DNA of 64,000 bases. Source: JAAYHG01 sp012735455 (GTDB lineage: Bacteria; Bacillota; DTU030; DUMP01). The notes under the pieces were generated by a model. The model was not told where the DNA came from and searched no databases. It was given only the letters and a program-made list of their open reading frames with translations. Positions 31,075 through 39,361 of this stretch are shown here, one piece after another; positions within the stretch are counted from its first letter, which is position 1, and each line of letters opens with the position of its first letter. The stretch is taken from NCBI GenBank assembly GCA_050951365.1, contig JBMNIX010000009.1:124001-188000 (forward strand). The letters run 5' to 3'. Both the position numbers and the translations under genes were made by a program.

Positions 31075-31881
31075 CTCGAAATACCGCTGGCGGTGAGCCT
31101 CGTAAAGGATAATGCCCCCTGCTACGGACACATTGAGAGACTCCACTGCTCCTTCCAGCGGGATGTAAGCCCTTTTCGTTCCCAGATGGAGCAGCTTATC
31201 ATCAATACCGGCACCCTCATTACCCAAGACCAGTAAAGTACGCACAGTCAGATCCAGCCGCCAAAACGGCACTCCGCCAATAGGAGTAGTCACTACCACT
31301 TCCCAACCAAGATCACGAGCGAGAGACAGGACACCCTCGCCATTTTCTGCCAGAGTCAGCACAGGTAGGCGGAAAAGAGAACCCATACTGGCGCGTATCA
31401 CCTTGCCACTATAGGGATAAACCGTTCCTTGCGTGAAAAGAATACCTTCGGCTCCCGCCGCCTCCGCTGTGCGGACAAGGGTACCAGCGTTGCCTGGATC
31501 CTGGATCCCAGCCAACAACACCAAGAGCTTTGCCTCTTTAAGGACGGTTGGAACTTCCTTCTCCTCAGGACAGTAGGCCACTGCGACTATTCCCTGGGGT
31601 GACTCTGTCTCTGCTACTGTTTGGAGAACCTCTGGGGTGACGGCCACAATCTCGGCTGGTGAGGCTTCCAGCTGTTTTACCACTTCCTGCCCCCGTTCCC
31701 CTGACATTAAGTCGCGACAAAAAAGCGCTGTCTGAATCCTAATATCAGCGTTCAAGGCGTCCTCCAGCAATCGTACACCTTCGAACAGAAAAAGGCCTTT
31801 TTCGCGCCGCAACCGGTTGTTATCTCGCAAGGACTTAATACTCTTGATTAAGGGGTTCTGCCGTGAAGTTATCGTTCTCAT
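31069..31881 (-). CDS. TrmH/SpoU family 2'-O-ribose RNA methyltransferase
   Basis: A 270-residue SpoU-class (SPOUT, knotted) methyltransferase that probably modifies rRNA. The N-terminal substrate-binding part contains NPLIKSIKSLRD and FLFEGVRLLEDAL. The catalytic motifs are GIQDPGNAGTLVRTAEAAGA (motif 1), LVLGNEGAGI (motif 2) and IPLEGAVESLNVSVAGGIIL (motif 3). It starts directly after the potassium-channel regulator gene with no gap. Close relatives in Firmicutes (YsgA type) lie next to pheST, as here. Confidence 0.92.
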   Translation of the reverse strand: MRTITSRQNPLIKSIKSLRDNNRLRREKGLFLFEGVRLLEDALNADIRIQTALFCRDLMSGERGQEVVKQLEASPAEIVAVTPEVLQTVAETESPQGIVAVAYCPEEKEVPTVLKEAKLLVLLAGIQDPGNAGTLVRTAEAAGAEGILFTQGTVYPYSGKVIRASMGSLFRLPVLTLAENGEGVLSLARDLGWEVVVTTPIGGVPFWRLDLTVRTLLVLGNEGAGIDDKLLHLGTKRAYIPLEGAVESLNVSVAGGIILYEAHRQRYFEL

Positions 31882-32532
31882 TCAGATATGCTCCAACCGA
31901 TTAATACTATCGTTCCTTCCCATCACGACAAGAACATCCCCCTTTTGCACCGTATCGTCGGCTCCAGGGCTGGCCAACAGTCTTTCCTCGCGCTTGATAG
32001 CTAAGACATTGACACCAAAGCGCGCCCTAAACGCTAGCTCGCGCAAGCTCTTCCCTTCCCAGTTTCCTTCGGCCTCTATTTCAACTATGGAGTAATCAGG
32101 CGAAAGTTGAATAAAATCGACAACATTCGTCGATACCAGGTTGCGCGCCACGCGCACCCCCATATCCCGTTCAGGGAACACTACCTTATCCGCTCCTACC
32201 TTGTAGAGAACTTTGGCGTGCAGTTCGTTTTGGGCCTTGGCGATTACATTAGCCACGCCTAATTCCTTGAGCAATACCGTGGTAAGTATGCTGGATTGAA
32301 TGTCCTGTCCGATTGCCACGATCACCGTATCGAAATTGCGAATACCCACCGCGCGCAAAGTCTCTTCTTCCCCGGCATCTCCCTCGACGGTGTGCGTGAT
32401 GTCCTTTGCCAACTCCTGTACCCGTTCAGGATCTATATCAATGGCTAAGACATCATAGCCCATGGAAAAGAGTGTCCGTGCCAGACTGGCCCCAAACCGC
32501 CCCAAACCAATCACGGCGAATTGACGTTTCAT
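31882..32532 (-). CDS. Trk/Ktr potassium uptake regulatory subunit
   Basis: A 216-residue cytosolic gating subunit with an RCK_N Rossmann domain (VIGLGRFG at 7-14, acidic D31/D33 for nucleotide) and a C-terminal RCK_C (TrkA_C) domain. Single-module length matches KtrA/KtrC rather than the double-length TrkA. It binds ATP/ADP or c-di-AMP in relatives. It follows the damaged trkH/ktrB gene by 30 bases. Confidence 0.93.
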   Translation of the reverse strand: MKRQFAVIGLGRFGASLARTLFSMGYDVLAIDIDPERVQELAKDITHTVEGDAGEEETLRAVGIRNFDTVIVAIGQDIQSSILTTVLLKELGVANVIAKAQNELHAKVLYKVGADKVVFPERDMGVRVARNLVSTNVVDFIQLSPDYSIVEIEAEGNWEGKSLRELAFRARFGVNVLAIKREERLLASPGADDTVQKGDVLVVMGRNDSINRLEHI

Positions 32533-32562
32533 ACATAATCATCCTCCATGCCGATCACTCAC

Positions 32563-33915
32563 CTAGCCAACAATAATAGACTCCTCTGGAAAACGAACAC
32601 TCTTAGGATACTGCTGGTGAGCCAAGGCTAATACCATGGTGAGCGGCCCTACCCTACCGGCAAACATTACCGCGGTTATCACTAACCGACCCAACACGCT
32701 GAGCTCTGTTGTAAGGCCCATTGTTAGACCTACTGTTCCAAAAGCTGAGACAACCTCAAATAGCGTAGGCAAGAACTCTTTACCCTCACTCAACAGGAGA
32801 ACTGTGGTTGCCCCTAGTATGAGACACAGGGAAATAAAGGCAATGGCCATACTCTTGGCTACCTGCCAGGCAGGAATACAGCGCCCCCCCACCTCTGTGC
32901 GCTCCTTTCCTCGCACTGTGGCCATCACCGTCAGAAGGAGGGTGACAAAAGTGGTAGTTTTGATACCACCGCCTGTGCCCCCTGGCGATGCACCAATAAA
33001 CATGAATAACATAATAAGCAAGAGCGTAGCCGGCCGCAAGGCGGAGATAGGCAAAGTATTGAAGCCTGCCGTGCGCGGTGTGACCGCCTGAAAGTAGGAG
33101 GCAAGAACCTTAGTCTTCCAACTGGCATCAGCCAAGGTGGCTGGGTTTCTCCCCTCTACCAATAGGATAAATAACGTACCAAACACAATCAAGATAGCCG
33201 TTGTTTTAAGTACAAGACGCGAGTGCAGTGAGAGAGGATGACCACGATGCCAATTAAGACATTCCACAATAACGGCAAAACCAAGGCCGCCAAGATGAAA
33301 AGTGTGGACAAGACCAGGTTCACAACAAATCACTGCGAAACGCAGTAAGACTACGATAGTCCCCACTCAAGTCAAAGCCCGCGCTGGAAAAGGCAGAAAC
33401 AGCGTGAAAAACAGCCCGAAAAATGGCTTCCCCTGGTGAGTAGCTATTCCACCAGCGCAATGTAAGAAGCAAAGCCCCTGCTCCTTCAGACAAAACAGTC
33501 ATTACAACCACCGCCCGAGTTAGGCGTACGACACCCTCCAAGGAAACCTGATTCAAGGCTTCTTTAATCACCATACGCTCGTGGAGGAAGATCCTCCGCC
33601 CTAAGAGAATAGCCGCCAAGCTGGACAAGGTCATGAAGCCTATCCCGCCAACCTGAAACAGGGCTAGGATCACCACCTGACCAAAACGGCTCCAGTAAGT
33701 TGCCGTATCCACAACCACGAGACCCGTTATGCATACGGCCGATGTAGCTGTAAACAACGCATCAACTAAAGTGGTGGGTTTTCCTGATGCTGTAGCTATT
33801 GGTAGGGTGAGTAATATAGTTCCTATTAGAATTAGGGCACCAAACCGACAACCAACACCTGAGGTGGTGAAAGCCGCAGTCGCGAATTCAACTCTAGTCT
33901 AAGTCCGCGCACCAT
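32563..33915 (-). pseudogene. Trk/Ktr potassium transporter membrane subunit, three frameshifts
   Basis: A TrkH/KtrB-type potassium translocating subunit of about 450 residues broken into four reading segments. The start is an ATG at 33915 after AGAGGAG. Segment one ends near 33838 (LSPPQVLVVGLV), segment two carries the first pore region (TATSAVCITGLVVVDT) to about 33329, a short third segment (VVNLVLSTLFIL) runs to about 33290, and segment four (LGGLGFAVIVE onward) reaches the stop at 32563. At each break, adding one base to a short homopolymer (G, T and G respectively) restores the expected family sequence. Either the gene is newly inactivated or these are base-call errors. The partner subunit downstream is intact. 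Confidence 0.88.
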
Positions 33916-33931
33916 GAAGGCTCCTCTCAAC

Positions 33932-33955
33932 GAAAAACCGGGCTCAAGGCCCGGA
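33932..33955 (-). terminator. terminator after rplT
   Basis: TCCGGGC, a five-base loop, GCCCGG, then TTTTTCG on the minus strand, just past the rplT stop. The trkH ribosome binding site begins only a few bases later, so trkH needs readthrough or a promoter inside rplT. Confidence 0.88.
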
Positions 33956-33959
33956 GTTA

Positions 33960-34322
33960 TTACCTGGCCGCTAGGTTATCCTTGGCCAGAGCAACTAGAT
34001 CAGCAAAAGCTTGGTTGTCATGTACAGCAATCTCGGCTAGCATTTTGCGGTTGATACCGACACCGGCACGCTTGAGACCGTTCATGAAACGACTGTAGGT
34101 CAAGCCGTTGGAACGGGCTGCAGCATTGATACGGGCGATCCATAGCCTTCTGAAGTCGCGCTTTCTCGCCCTGCGGTCGCGACGCGCATAGAAGAGAGCC
34201 TTAAGTACGCTCTCGTTGGCCGCCCGGAAGGTACGGCTGCGGGCACCGCGGTAGCCACGAGCTAATTTCATTATTTTCTTATGGCGCCGCCTGGCAGCGA
34301 CGCCCCCCTTAATCCTTGCCAT
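33960..34322 (-). CDS. rplT: 50S ribosomal protein L20
   Basis: 120 residues, the normal length. MARIKGGVAARRRHKKIMKL and RIAAAARSNGLTYSRFMNGL-like blocks (here INAAARSNGLTYSRFM) are diagnostic. L20 binds 23S rRNA early in assembly and in Firmicutes also represses its own operon through the leader upstream of infC. Last gene of infC-rpmI-rplT. Confidence 0.98.
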   Translation of the reverse strand: MARIKGGVAARRRHKKIMKLARGYRGARSRTFRAANESVLKALFYARRDRRARKRDFRRLWIARINAAARSNGLTYSRFMNGLKRAGVGINRKMLAEIAVHDNQAFADLVALAKDNLAAR

Positions 34323-34352
34323 AGCAAGAACCCTCCTTTATTCACGCTCGAA

Positions 34353-34550
34353 TCATGCGTAGGGCAGCATCTTGCGTACCCGCTCATAATCAGAAGGGCT
34401 GACCAAACCTGGGGCCCGTAAAGCACGCTTGCGCTTCGAGCTCTTATGCTCCAAATTATGGCTCTTGTAAGCCTTGGCGCGTTTAAACTTGCCACTGCCT
34501 GTCACCTTAAACCTCTTGGCAGCAGACCGGCGCGTCTTCATCTTAGGCAT
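34353..34550 (-). CDS. rpmI: 50S ribosomal protein L35
   Basis: 65 residues, standard for L35. The basic N-terminus MPKMKTRRSAAKRFKVTGSG and the HNLEHKSSKRKRALR segment are characteristic. It starts one base after the infC stop region and precedes rplT by 30 bases. Confidence 0.98.
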   Translation of the reverse strand: MPKMKTRRSAAKRFKVTGSGKFKRAKAYKSHNLEHKSSKRKRALRAPGLVSPSDYERVRKMLPYA

Positions 34551-34551
34551 T

Positions 34552-35082
34552 CTATTTTCCTCCCTTATCTTCGGAGCGCGGAGCCATTATCATGATCATC
34601 TGGTTACCTTCCAGACGTGGCTCTCGTTCCACCAAACCTAGATCCTTCAGCTGCTCAGCCATTCTCTCTAGAAGAGGGGTCTTTCCTGCATCGGTATGCG
34701 TCATTTGGCGGCCCCGGAAGCGGATAGTAACTTTAACCTTATCGCCATCACCTAGGAAACGCTGCATGTTTTTTACCTTGACGTTATAATCATGTTCGTC
34801 AATGTTCGGGCGCATGCGGATTTCTTTGATGGTGATAATCTTTTGCTTCTTGCGCGCCTCTTTTTCTCTCTTACTTTGCTCATACTTGTACCGACCGTAG
34901 TCCATAATGCGGCATACCGGTGGTCTGGCATCTGGCGCAACCTTAACCAGGTCCAGATTCTTCTCCTGAGCGAGCCGCAACGCTTCCCGCGTTGACACGA
35001 TCCCGAGCTGTTTTCCAGTTTCGTCCACGAGACGAACCTCACGGACGCGGATTTGCTCGTTGATCTGCAGGTCTTTACTAAT
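34552..35082 (-). CDS. infC: translation initiation factor IF-3
   Basis: Binds the 30S subunit, prevents premature 50S joining and proofreads start codons. The conserved N-terminus SKDLQINEQIRVREVRLVDE begins right after an ATT at 35082 that sits six bases from a perfect GGAGGTGA, so the start codon is ATT, giving 176 residues. This matches the AUU start of E. coli infC that underlies autoregulation: IF-3 discriminates against its own non-canonical start. The C-domain motif KVTIRFRGRQMTHTDAG is intact. Confidence 0.96.
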   Translation of the reverse strand: MSKDLQINEQIRVREVRLVDETGKQLGIVSTREALRLAQEKNLDLVKVAPDARPPVCRIMDYGRYKYEQSKREKEARKKQKIITIKEIRMRPNIDEHDYNVKVKNMQRFLGDGDKVKVTIRFRGRQMTHTDAGKTPLLERMAEQLKDLGLVEREPRLEGNQMIMIMAPRSEDKGGK

Positions 35083-35239
35083 AGCCTGTCACCTCCAAAT
35101 AATATACCCCAATTCCTCTAAAGAAAAAGGGGCGGTAACCACCCGCCCCAAAACACTTAGCCTTATGCTGTGTTTCTAAAAACCCTGGTAGCAGCCTATA
35201 GCGCGCAGGGTGAGAAGCGGATGGCTTCTACTTCTTCAC
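35083..35239 (-). promoter_or_regulatory. L20-type ribosomal leader of infC-rpmI-rplT
   Basis: About 157 bases between the promoter start and infC. It holds a structured CCCTGCGCGC...CCAGGG element and, at 35122-35150, a terminator (GGGGCGG, seven-base loop, CCGCCCC, TTTTT). Firmicutes use L20 binding to such leaders to stabilise the terminator. The identification rests on position and architecture; the L20-binding motif was not modelled. Confidence 0.7.
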
Positions 35240-35245
35240 TCATTC

Positions 35246-35274
35246 ATAATAGCATAAGGGTAAGCCTCAGTCAA
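35246..35274 (-). promoter_or_regulatory. infC operon promoter (sigma-A)
   Basis: TTGACT (35269-35274) and TATTAT (35246-35251) with a 17-base spacer. The -35 box overlaps the stop codon of thrS. Confidence 0.85.
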
Positions 35275-37199
35275 CACCAGGTTGCGCCCTCAATGGCCTT
35301 TGTATCAATCTCTTCTTTGATCCCTTGCATAAAGTCGACAAGTGATTTCGTACCGAGGTCTCCCCGCTCACGATGACGCACTGCTACAGCTTCGTTCGCT
35401 ACTTCCTTGTCCCCAACCACCAGCATGTAGGGGACCTTTTGCAGCTGAGCATCGCGGATCTTGTGGCCAATTTTTTCATTCCTCTCGTCCACTTCAGCCC
35501 GGACCCCTGCAGCTACCAGTTTGGCAGCAACATCCTGGGCATAGGACAAGTGCCGGTCAGTAATTGGCAGCACCCGAACCTGAACGGGAGCCAGCCAAGT
35601 GGGAAAAGCCCCAGCGTGGTGCTCAATGAGTATACCGATGAAACGTTCAATGCTCCCCAGAGCAGTGCGGTGAATCATTACTGGGCGATGCCTCTCTCCG
35701 TCAGCACCTACATACTCTAGATCAAAGCGCTCCGGCATCTGAAAATCCAACTGGATAGTGCCGCACTGCCAGGTGCGACCAATAGAGTCACGCAAATGGA
35801 AGTCGATCTTTGGCCCGTAAAAAGCCCCATCGCCCTCATTAACTTTGTACTGAAGACCCGTTTCCTCCAAAGCCCGCCTTAAAGCTGAAGTAGCCTCCTC
35901 CCAGGCCTCGTCGGATCCCATGGCATTCTCTGGCTTAGTGGAGAGCTCAACCTGGTAGCTGAAACCAAACACTTTGTAGAGAGAGGTAATAAGATCAATA
36001 ACGCCCTTGATCTCCTCAGTGATCTGAGAGGGAAGTATGAAGAGATGAGCATCATCCTGTGTAAAAGCCCGTACCCGCATAAGCCCATGTAGCACGCCTG
36101 CACGCTCGTGCCGATGGACCAGTCCCATCTCTGCCAATCGCATGGGGAATTCGCGGTAGCTGTGGGAACGGCTCTTGTAGATCAAGATGCAACCGGGACA
36201 GTTCATGGGTTTGATGGCGAAGCCGCGCTCATCTATTTCGGTAAAGTACATGTTTTCCTTGTAGTGATCCCAGTGCCCGGACTGCTGCCACAATTCCTGA
36301 CTCAGAATAATGGGGGTGCGAATTTCCTGATAGCCACGCCGGGCATGTTCCTCCCGCCAGAAAGCCTCTAGTTCGTTTCTGAGAATCATGCCCTTTGGAT
36401 GAAAGAATGGGAACCCGGGGCCCTCCTCTTGAATACTGAAGAGGTCAAGTTCGCGCCCTAGTTTGCGGTGATCACGCCGTGCTGCTTCCTCCAGGAGCTT
36501 GATGTATTCCTCTAGTTCAAAAGCGCTGAAAAAGGCTGTCCCATAAATACGCTGCAGCATCTCGCGCCTTTCGTCCCCGCGCCAGTACGCCCCGGCCACA
36601 CTCAAGAGCTTGAAAGCTTTGATGTATCCTGTACTGGGAACGTGCGGTCCGGCACAAAGATCAACAAAATCACCCTGCTGATAAAGGGAGATAGTAGCCT
36701 CAGCTGGCAGGTCTTCGATCAGCTCTACCTTGTATGTCTCGCCCTGCTCCCGAAAATACGCCAGGGCTTCCTCTCGACTAAGCTCACGGCGGCTGAAGGC
36801 CAGGTTCTCCTTGATTATAGCCTCCATCTCGGCTGTAATTCTCTCCAGGTCCTCTGGCGTAAATGCATGCGGAACAGCGAAATCATAATAAAACCCGTCT
36901 TCAATAGCTGGGCCAATGGCCAGCTTGGCCTTGGGGAAAATCTTCTTAACTGCTTGGGCCATGACGTGTGCCGCACTGTGCCTGAGTACTCGTTTGCCCT
37001 CTGCATCGTCCCACGTCACAAAGCGAAGGCTGCAGTCGGCCACAAGAGGTGTATTCAAGTCCTTGAGCTCACCATCTACCTCCAGAGCCAGTACACTGTC
37101 TCCAAGCTCTGGCGCCAAACGGGCTGCTACCTCACGACCACTAATCTCTGTCTTGAAGTATTCTTTCTTCTCGCCGTAACCTACTGCTATGTCTCCCAT
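35271..37199 (-). CDS. thrS: threonyl-tRNA synthetase
   Basis: A class II synthetase of 642 residues from the ATG at 37199, seven bases after AAGGAGG. It has an N-terminal TGS domain (residues 1-65), the editing domain with HSAAHVMAQAVKKIFP, zinc-site residues in AIKPMNCPGC and HRHERAGVLHGLMRVRAFTQ-type motif 2 (here starting at HRHE), and a C-terminal anticodon-binding domain with VRVLPITDRH and EKIGHKIRDAQLQKVPYMLV. It is preceded by a threonine T-box. An in-frame extension to 37271 lies within that leader and is not coding. Confidence 0.97.
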   Translation of the reverse strand: MGDIAVGYGEKKEYFKTEISGREVAARLAPELGDSVLALEVDGELKDLNTPLVADCSLRFVTWDDAEGKRVLRHSAAHVMAQAVKKIFPKAKLAIGPAIEDGFYYDFAVPHAFTPEDLERITAEMEAIIKENLAFSRRELSREEALAYFREQGETYKVELIEDLPAEATISLYQQGDFVDLCAGPHVPSTGYIKAFKLLSVAGAYWRGDERREMLQRIYGTAFFSAFELEEYIKLLEEAARRDHRKLGRELDLFSIQEEGPGFPFFHPKGMILRNELEAFWREEHARRGYQEIRTPIILSQELWQQSGHWDHYKENMYFTEIDERGFAIKPMNCPGCILIYKSRSHSYREFPMRLAEMGLVHRHERAGVLHGLMRVRAFTQDDAHLFILPSQITEEIKGVIDLITSLYKVFGFSYQVELSTKPENAMGSDEAWEEATSALRRALEETGLQYKVNEGDGAFYGPKIDFHLRDSIGRTWQCGTIQLDFQMPERFDLEYVGADGERHRPVMIHRTALGSIERFIGILIEHHAGAFPTWLAPVQVRVLPITDRHLSYAQDVAAKLVAAGVRAEVDERNEKIGHKIRDAQLQKVPYMLVVGDKEVANEAVAVRHRERGDLGTKSLVDFMQGIKEEIDTKAIEGATWC

Positions 37200-37214
37200 C
37201 GTTAGTCCTCCTTC

Positions 37215-37467
37215 AAGATAACTAAAATAAAAACACCGTCCCCTAAGGGACGGGATACTCCGTGGTTCCACCCTTCTTCGCCCAGTAAAGGTCCTTCACT
37301 TGGCGCAGACTCTCTAAGTCATAACGGCCTTCGCCGGCCCCACCTACTGAACTTCGGCTGGCACTTCGAGGTGGTTTTCAGCCGCCCGGTACCAAAGGCG
37401 CTCCCACCCATGGCGCCTCCTCTCTGGGGTCCGTGGTGGCCTAATCGTCCTCGTCATCGTTTTAGCT
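37215..37467 (-). promoter_or_regulatory. threonine T-box leader with terminator
   Basis: The T-box AGGGTGGAACCACG is at 37260-37273. The specifier region GAAAACCACCTCGAAG gives ACC (37373-37375) for threonine. The terminator CCCGTCCC / GGGGACGG with GTTTTTATTTT lies at 37224-37255. Confidence 0.93.
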
Positions 37468-37473
37468 GGCCTC

Positions 37474-37502
37474 ATTATAACTTCACGCATAGGGCTTGTC
37501 AA
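37474..37502 (-). promoter_or_regulatory. thrS leader promoter (sigma-A)
   Basis: Consensus TTGACA (37497-37502), 17-base spacer, TATAAT (37474-37479), directly upstream of the T-box. This is the best promoter match in the window. Confidence 0.93.
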
Positions 37503-37511
37503 GCAACCTCC

Positions 37512-38105
37512 TCAACTGAGCAAGCCGCTTTGTACAATGGCCGCTTGCACAAGACCAATGAACAGCCCCAGCACACCACCCGCGTACTCAATAAAACGCA
37601 ATTCCTTTCCAGCCACTTCATAACTCAGGGCCTCAAGCCGGTCCAAGGAAAAGGCAGCCAACCGTTCTTCCACGATCGCCCCCAGTTTAAGTTCAGACAA
37701 ATTCTCTGCTACACCCGCCAAAATTGTCTCCAAGGCGATAGGACCCCTTCGTGCCACAATCTCAGCTACCTGTTGCTCCAACCATTCACGCAAAGAACCT
37801 GGTAAGAAAGCAGGCAGGCGGCGTTCCAACTCGGCACTCGCCGCCTGGGCCAGTGCAGCCATCAGGGCCGCCTTTAGCTCCGGATCCTCGATCCTGCTCA
37901 GCAGTTCTTCCGAGGAAAAGAGTTCTTTTTCAATGGCTTCACCCACACTCTTGGCGATAGCTTGTTGGCGCTGGGGAAGCAGCCCGTGAAAGCTCCAAGG
38001 GCCGATACGCACAGGTTGTCGTGGTCGGAATAACAACCAGATGGCCACCACGTTTGTCAACCAGCCGATAAGCGCTCCCGTTCCGCCTAGAATTAGGTAT
38101 AGCAT
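37512..38105 (-). CDS. DUF445 family membrane protein
   Basis: A 197-residue DUF445 protein with an N-terminal helix (LGGTGALIGWLTNVVAIWLLF) and a C-terminal helix (GGVLGLFIGLVQAAI) around an amphipathic region rich in Ala, Glu and Leu. The FRPRQPVRIGPWSFHGLLP segment is typical for the family. It resembles half of Bacillus YheB and is of unknown function. The start is the ATG at 38105 with GAGGGG eight bases upstream; an ATG at 38126 has no such site. Confidence 0.85.
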   Translation of the reverse strand: MLYLILGGTGALIGWLTNVVAIWLLFRPRQPVRIGPWSFHGLLPQRQQAIAKSVGEAIEKELFSSEELLSRIEDPELKAALMAALAQAASAELERRLPAFLPGSLREWLEQQVAEIVARRGPIALETILAGVAENLSELKLGAIVEERLAAFSLDRLEALSYEVAGKELRFIEYAGGVLGLFIGLVQAAIVQSGLLS

Positions 38106-38196
38106 TCCCTGTTCCCCTCGTTGCATCTCTTGGTACCTGTCTCCATACTACAAGACCTTGCCTACTAGGGCAAGGCCTCACGTCTTGTGGTATTCT

Positions 38197-39090
38197 TTAC
38201 TGGAGAGACTGCTGGCATAAAGGACAGTCCGTACAAATGTCCACACGACCCACAAACACATCCTGGATGGTATTTACTAGTTCCATTGCAACCGAGCTTT
38301 GGCCCAAATGGAGGGTGATATGGGTCGGAGAGATAGCAATGAGGGTACTGATTAGGAGATCGCCGTAGTTAAGATCATCTTCCTCAAGTGTTAGCGTACG
38401 CTCGGCCAAATCTCTCGTGCTCAAGGGTCGATTCTGGGCATCAAGAAGAGCAAACTTTTCATCCTTAGTGATGAGTACCTGTATCTCCGGGAGCTGTGGT
38501 CCCTGTAAATCAACAAAATAGCGTAAAAGGCGGATGAATTCCTGGTATTCCTTGTCCACAACAAAATCATCTGCTGCCTTATTAACTAGTTCCCTTAGCT
38601 CATCCCGATACTCGGCCAAGCGGAAGCGAATAAACCCTTCCAGCACTAAAAAGTCGGCCGTTTCCAGGTATTCCAAAAGTTTGCGCGCTATTTGGCCCCG
38701 GCGACGCAGGGCCAGGCTCGCCTCATCCTCTCCCCAGGTCTCCCCTAATTTTTGCAAGACGAGTTGAGCGATCTGGCGTCGTTCCTCGCTGCTGAAGTGA
38801 TGGCACTCCTCGCGGACAATTTCACGGACCAATGTTTCCTCCCAGGTGCTGACTATCACGTCAGCTAATGCATTAGCGACAAAATACCGCAAGACAAGTT
38901 GCGCCTCCCCAGGAGGTAGGAGAGGGCGGGATTTTACAATATTGCATCCTAAGAATGTTGCCTGGCCACGCATGGTTTCGCTGATCCGGACTTCTAGACC
39001 TTCGTTTTTGAGTTGATTTAGTTCCTCTGTTAGGCGCTGGCGAACGGCATCGGGGTGCTCTTCTGTGACAATGCTAATACCCTGCGCCAT
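38197..39090 (-). CDS. ytxC: sporulation protein YtxC
   Basis: A 297-residue cytosolic protein similar to YtxC, a poorly characterised sporulation protein found near thrS and infC in many Firmicutes. Visible family landmarks are the FLGCNIV region, RYFVANALADVI, GFIRFRLAEYRDEL, EYQEFIRLLRYFVDLQ and the C-terminal VFVGRVDICTDCPLCQ. The terminal CxxCxxC could bind metal. A sigma-E-like promoter precedes it (39112-39140), in line with mother-cell expression. Confidence 0.87.
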   Translation of the reverse strand: MAQGISIVTEEHPDAVRQRLTEELNQLKNEGLEVRISETMRGQATFLGCNIVKSRPLLPPGEAQLVLRYFVANALADVIVSTWEETLVREIVREECHHFSSEERRQIAQLVLQKLGETWGEDEASLALRRRGQIARKLLEYLETADFLVLEGFIRFRLAEYRDELRELVNKAADDFVVDKEYQEFIRLLRYFVDLQGPQLPEIQVLITKDEKFALLDAQNRPLSTRDLAERTLTLEEDDLNYGDLLISTLIAISPTHITLHLGQSSVAMELVNTIQDVFVGRVDICTDCPLCQQSLQ

Positions 39091-39111
39091 AATTTCACCC
39101 CTTCCGGTCTT

Positions 39112-39140
39112 ATTATATGTGCAGCCGAAAGGGGCTATAC
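39112..39140 (-). promoter_or_regulatory. possible sigma-E promoter of ytxC
   Basis: GTATAG (39135-39140), 15-base spacer, CATATAAT (39112-39119), close to the sigma-E consensus. A sigma-A reading of the same TATAAT has poorer spacing. Confidence 0.4.
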
Positions 39141-39146
39141 AAAGGC

Positions 39147-39172
39147 AAAAAAGCGCAGCTTCAAAGCTACGC
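39147..39172 (-). terminator. terminator of tRNA-Val
   Basis: GCGTAGCTT / AAGCTGCGC stem followed by TTTTTT on the minus strand, ten bases after the tRNA CCA end. Confidence 0.8.
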
Positions 39173-39181
39173 CTTATGTTC

Positions 39182-39256
39182 TGGTGCGCACTAGAGGGAT
39201 CGAACCTCTGGCCCCCTCCGCGTCAAGGAGGTGCTCTCCCGCTGAGCTAAGTGCGC
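39182..39256 (-). tRNA. tRNA-Val (anticodon GAC)
   Basis: A full cloverleaf of 75 bases: acceptor GCGCACT/AGTGCGC, D arm GCTC...GAGC, anticodon stem CCTCC/GGAGG with loop TTGACGC, T arm AGAGG-TTCGATC-CCTCT, discriminator A and an encoded CCA. Anticodon GAC reads GUC and GUU valine codons. It has its own promoter and terminator. Confidence 0.97.
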
Positions 39257-39270
39257 TGATTGCATTATTT

Positions 39271-39299
39271 ATTATACGAGCTTAGAGTTCAAAAGTCAA
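39271..39299 (-). promoter_or_regulatory. tRNA-Val promoter (sigma-A)
   Basis: TTGACT (39294-39299), 17-base spacer, TATAAT (39271-39276), 15 bases before the tRNA. Confidence 0.9.
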
Positions 39300-39361
39300 G
39301 AGCAATTAAGACTAGGTGTTACCAGACTGTGATATTGTCCTTTTAATGACGCCTCTGCTGT

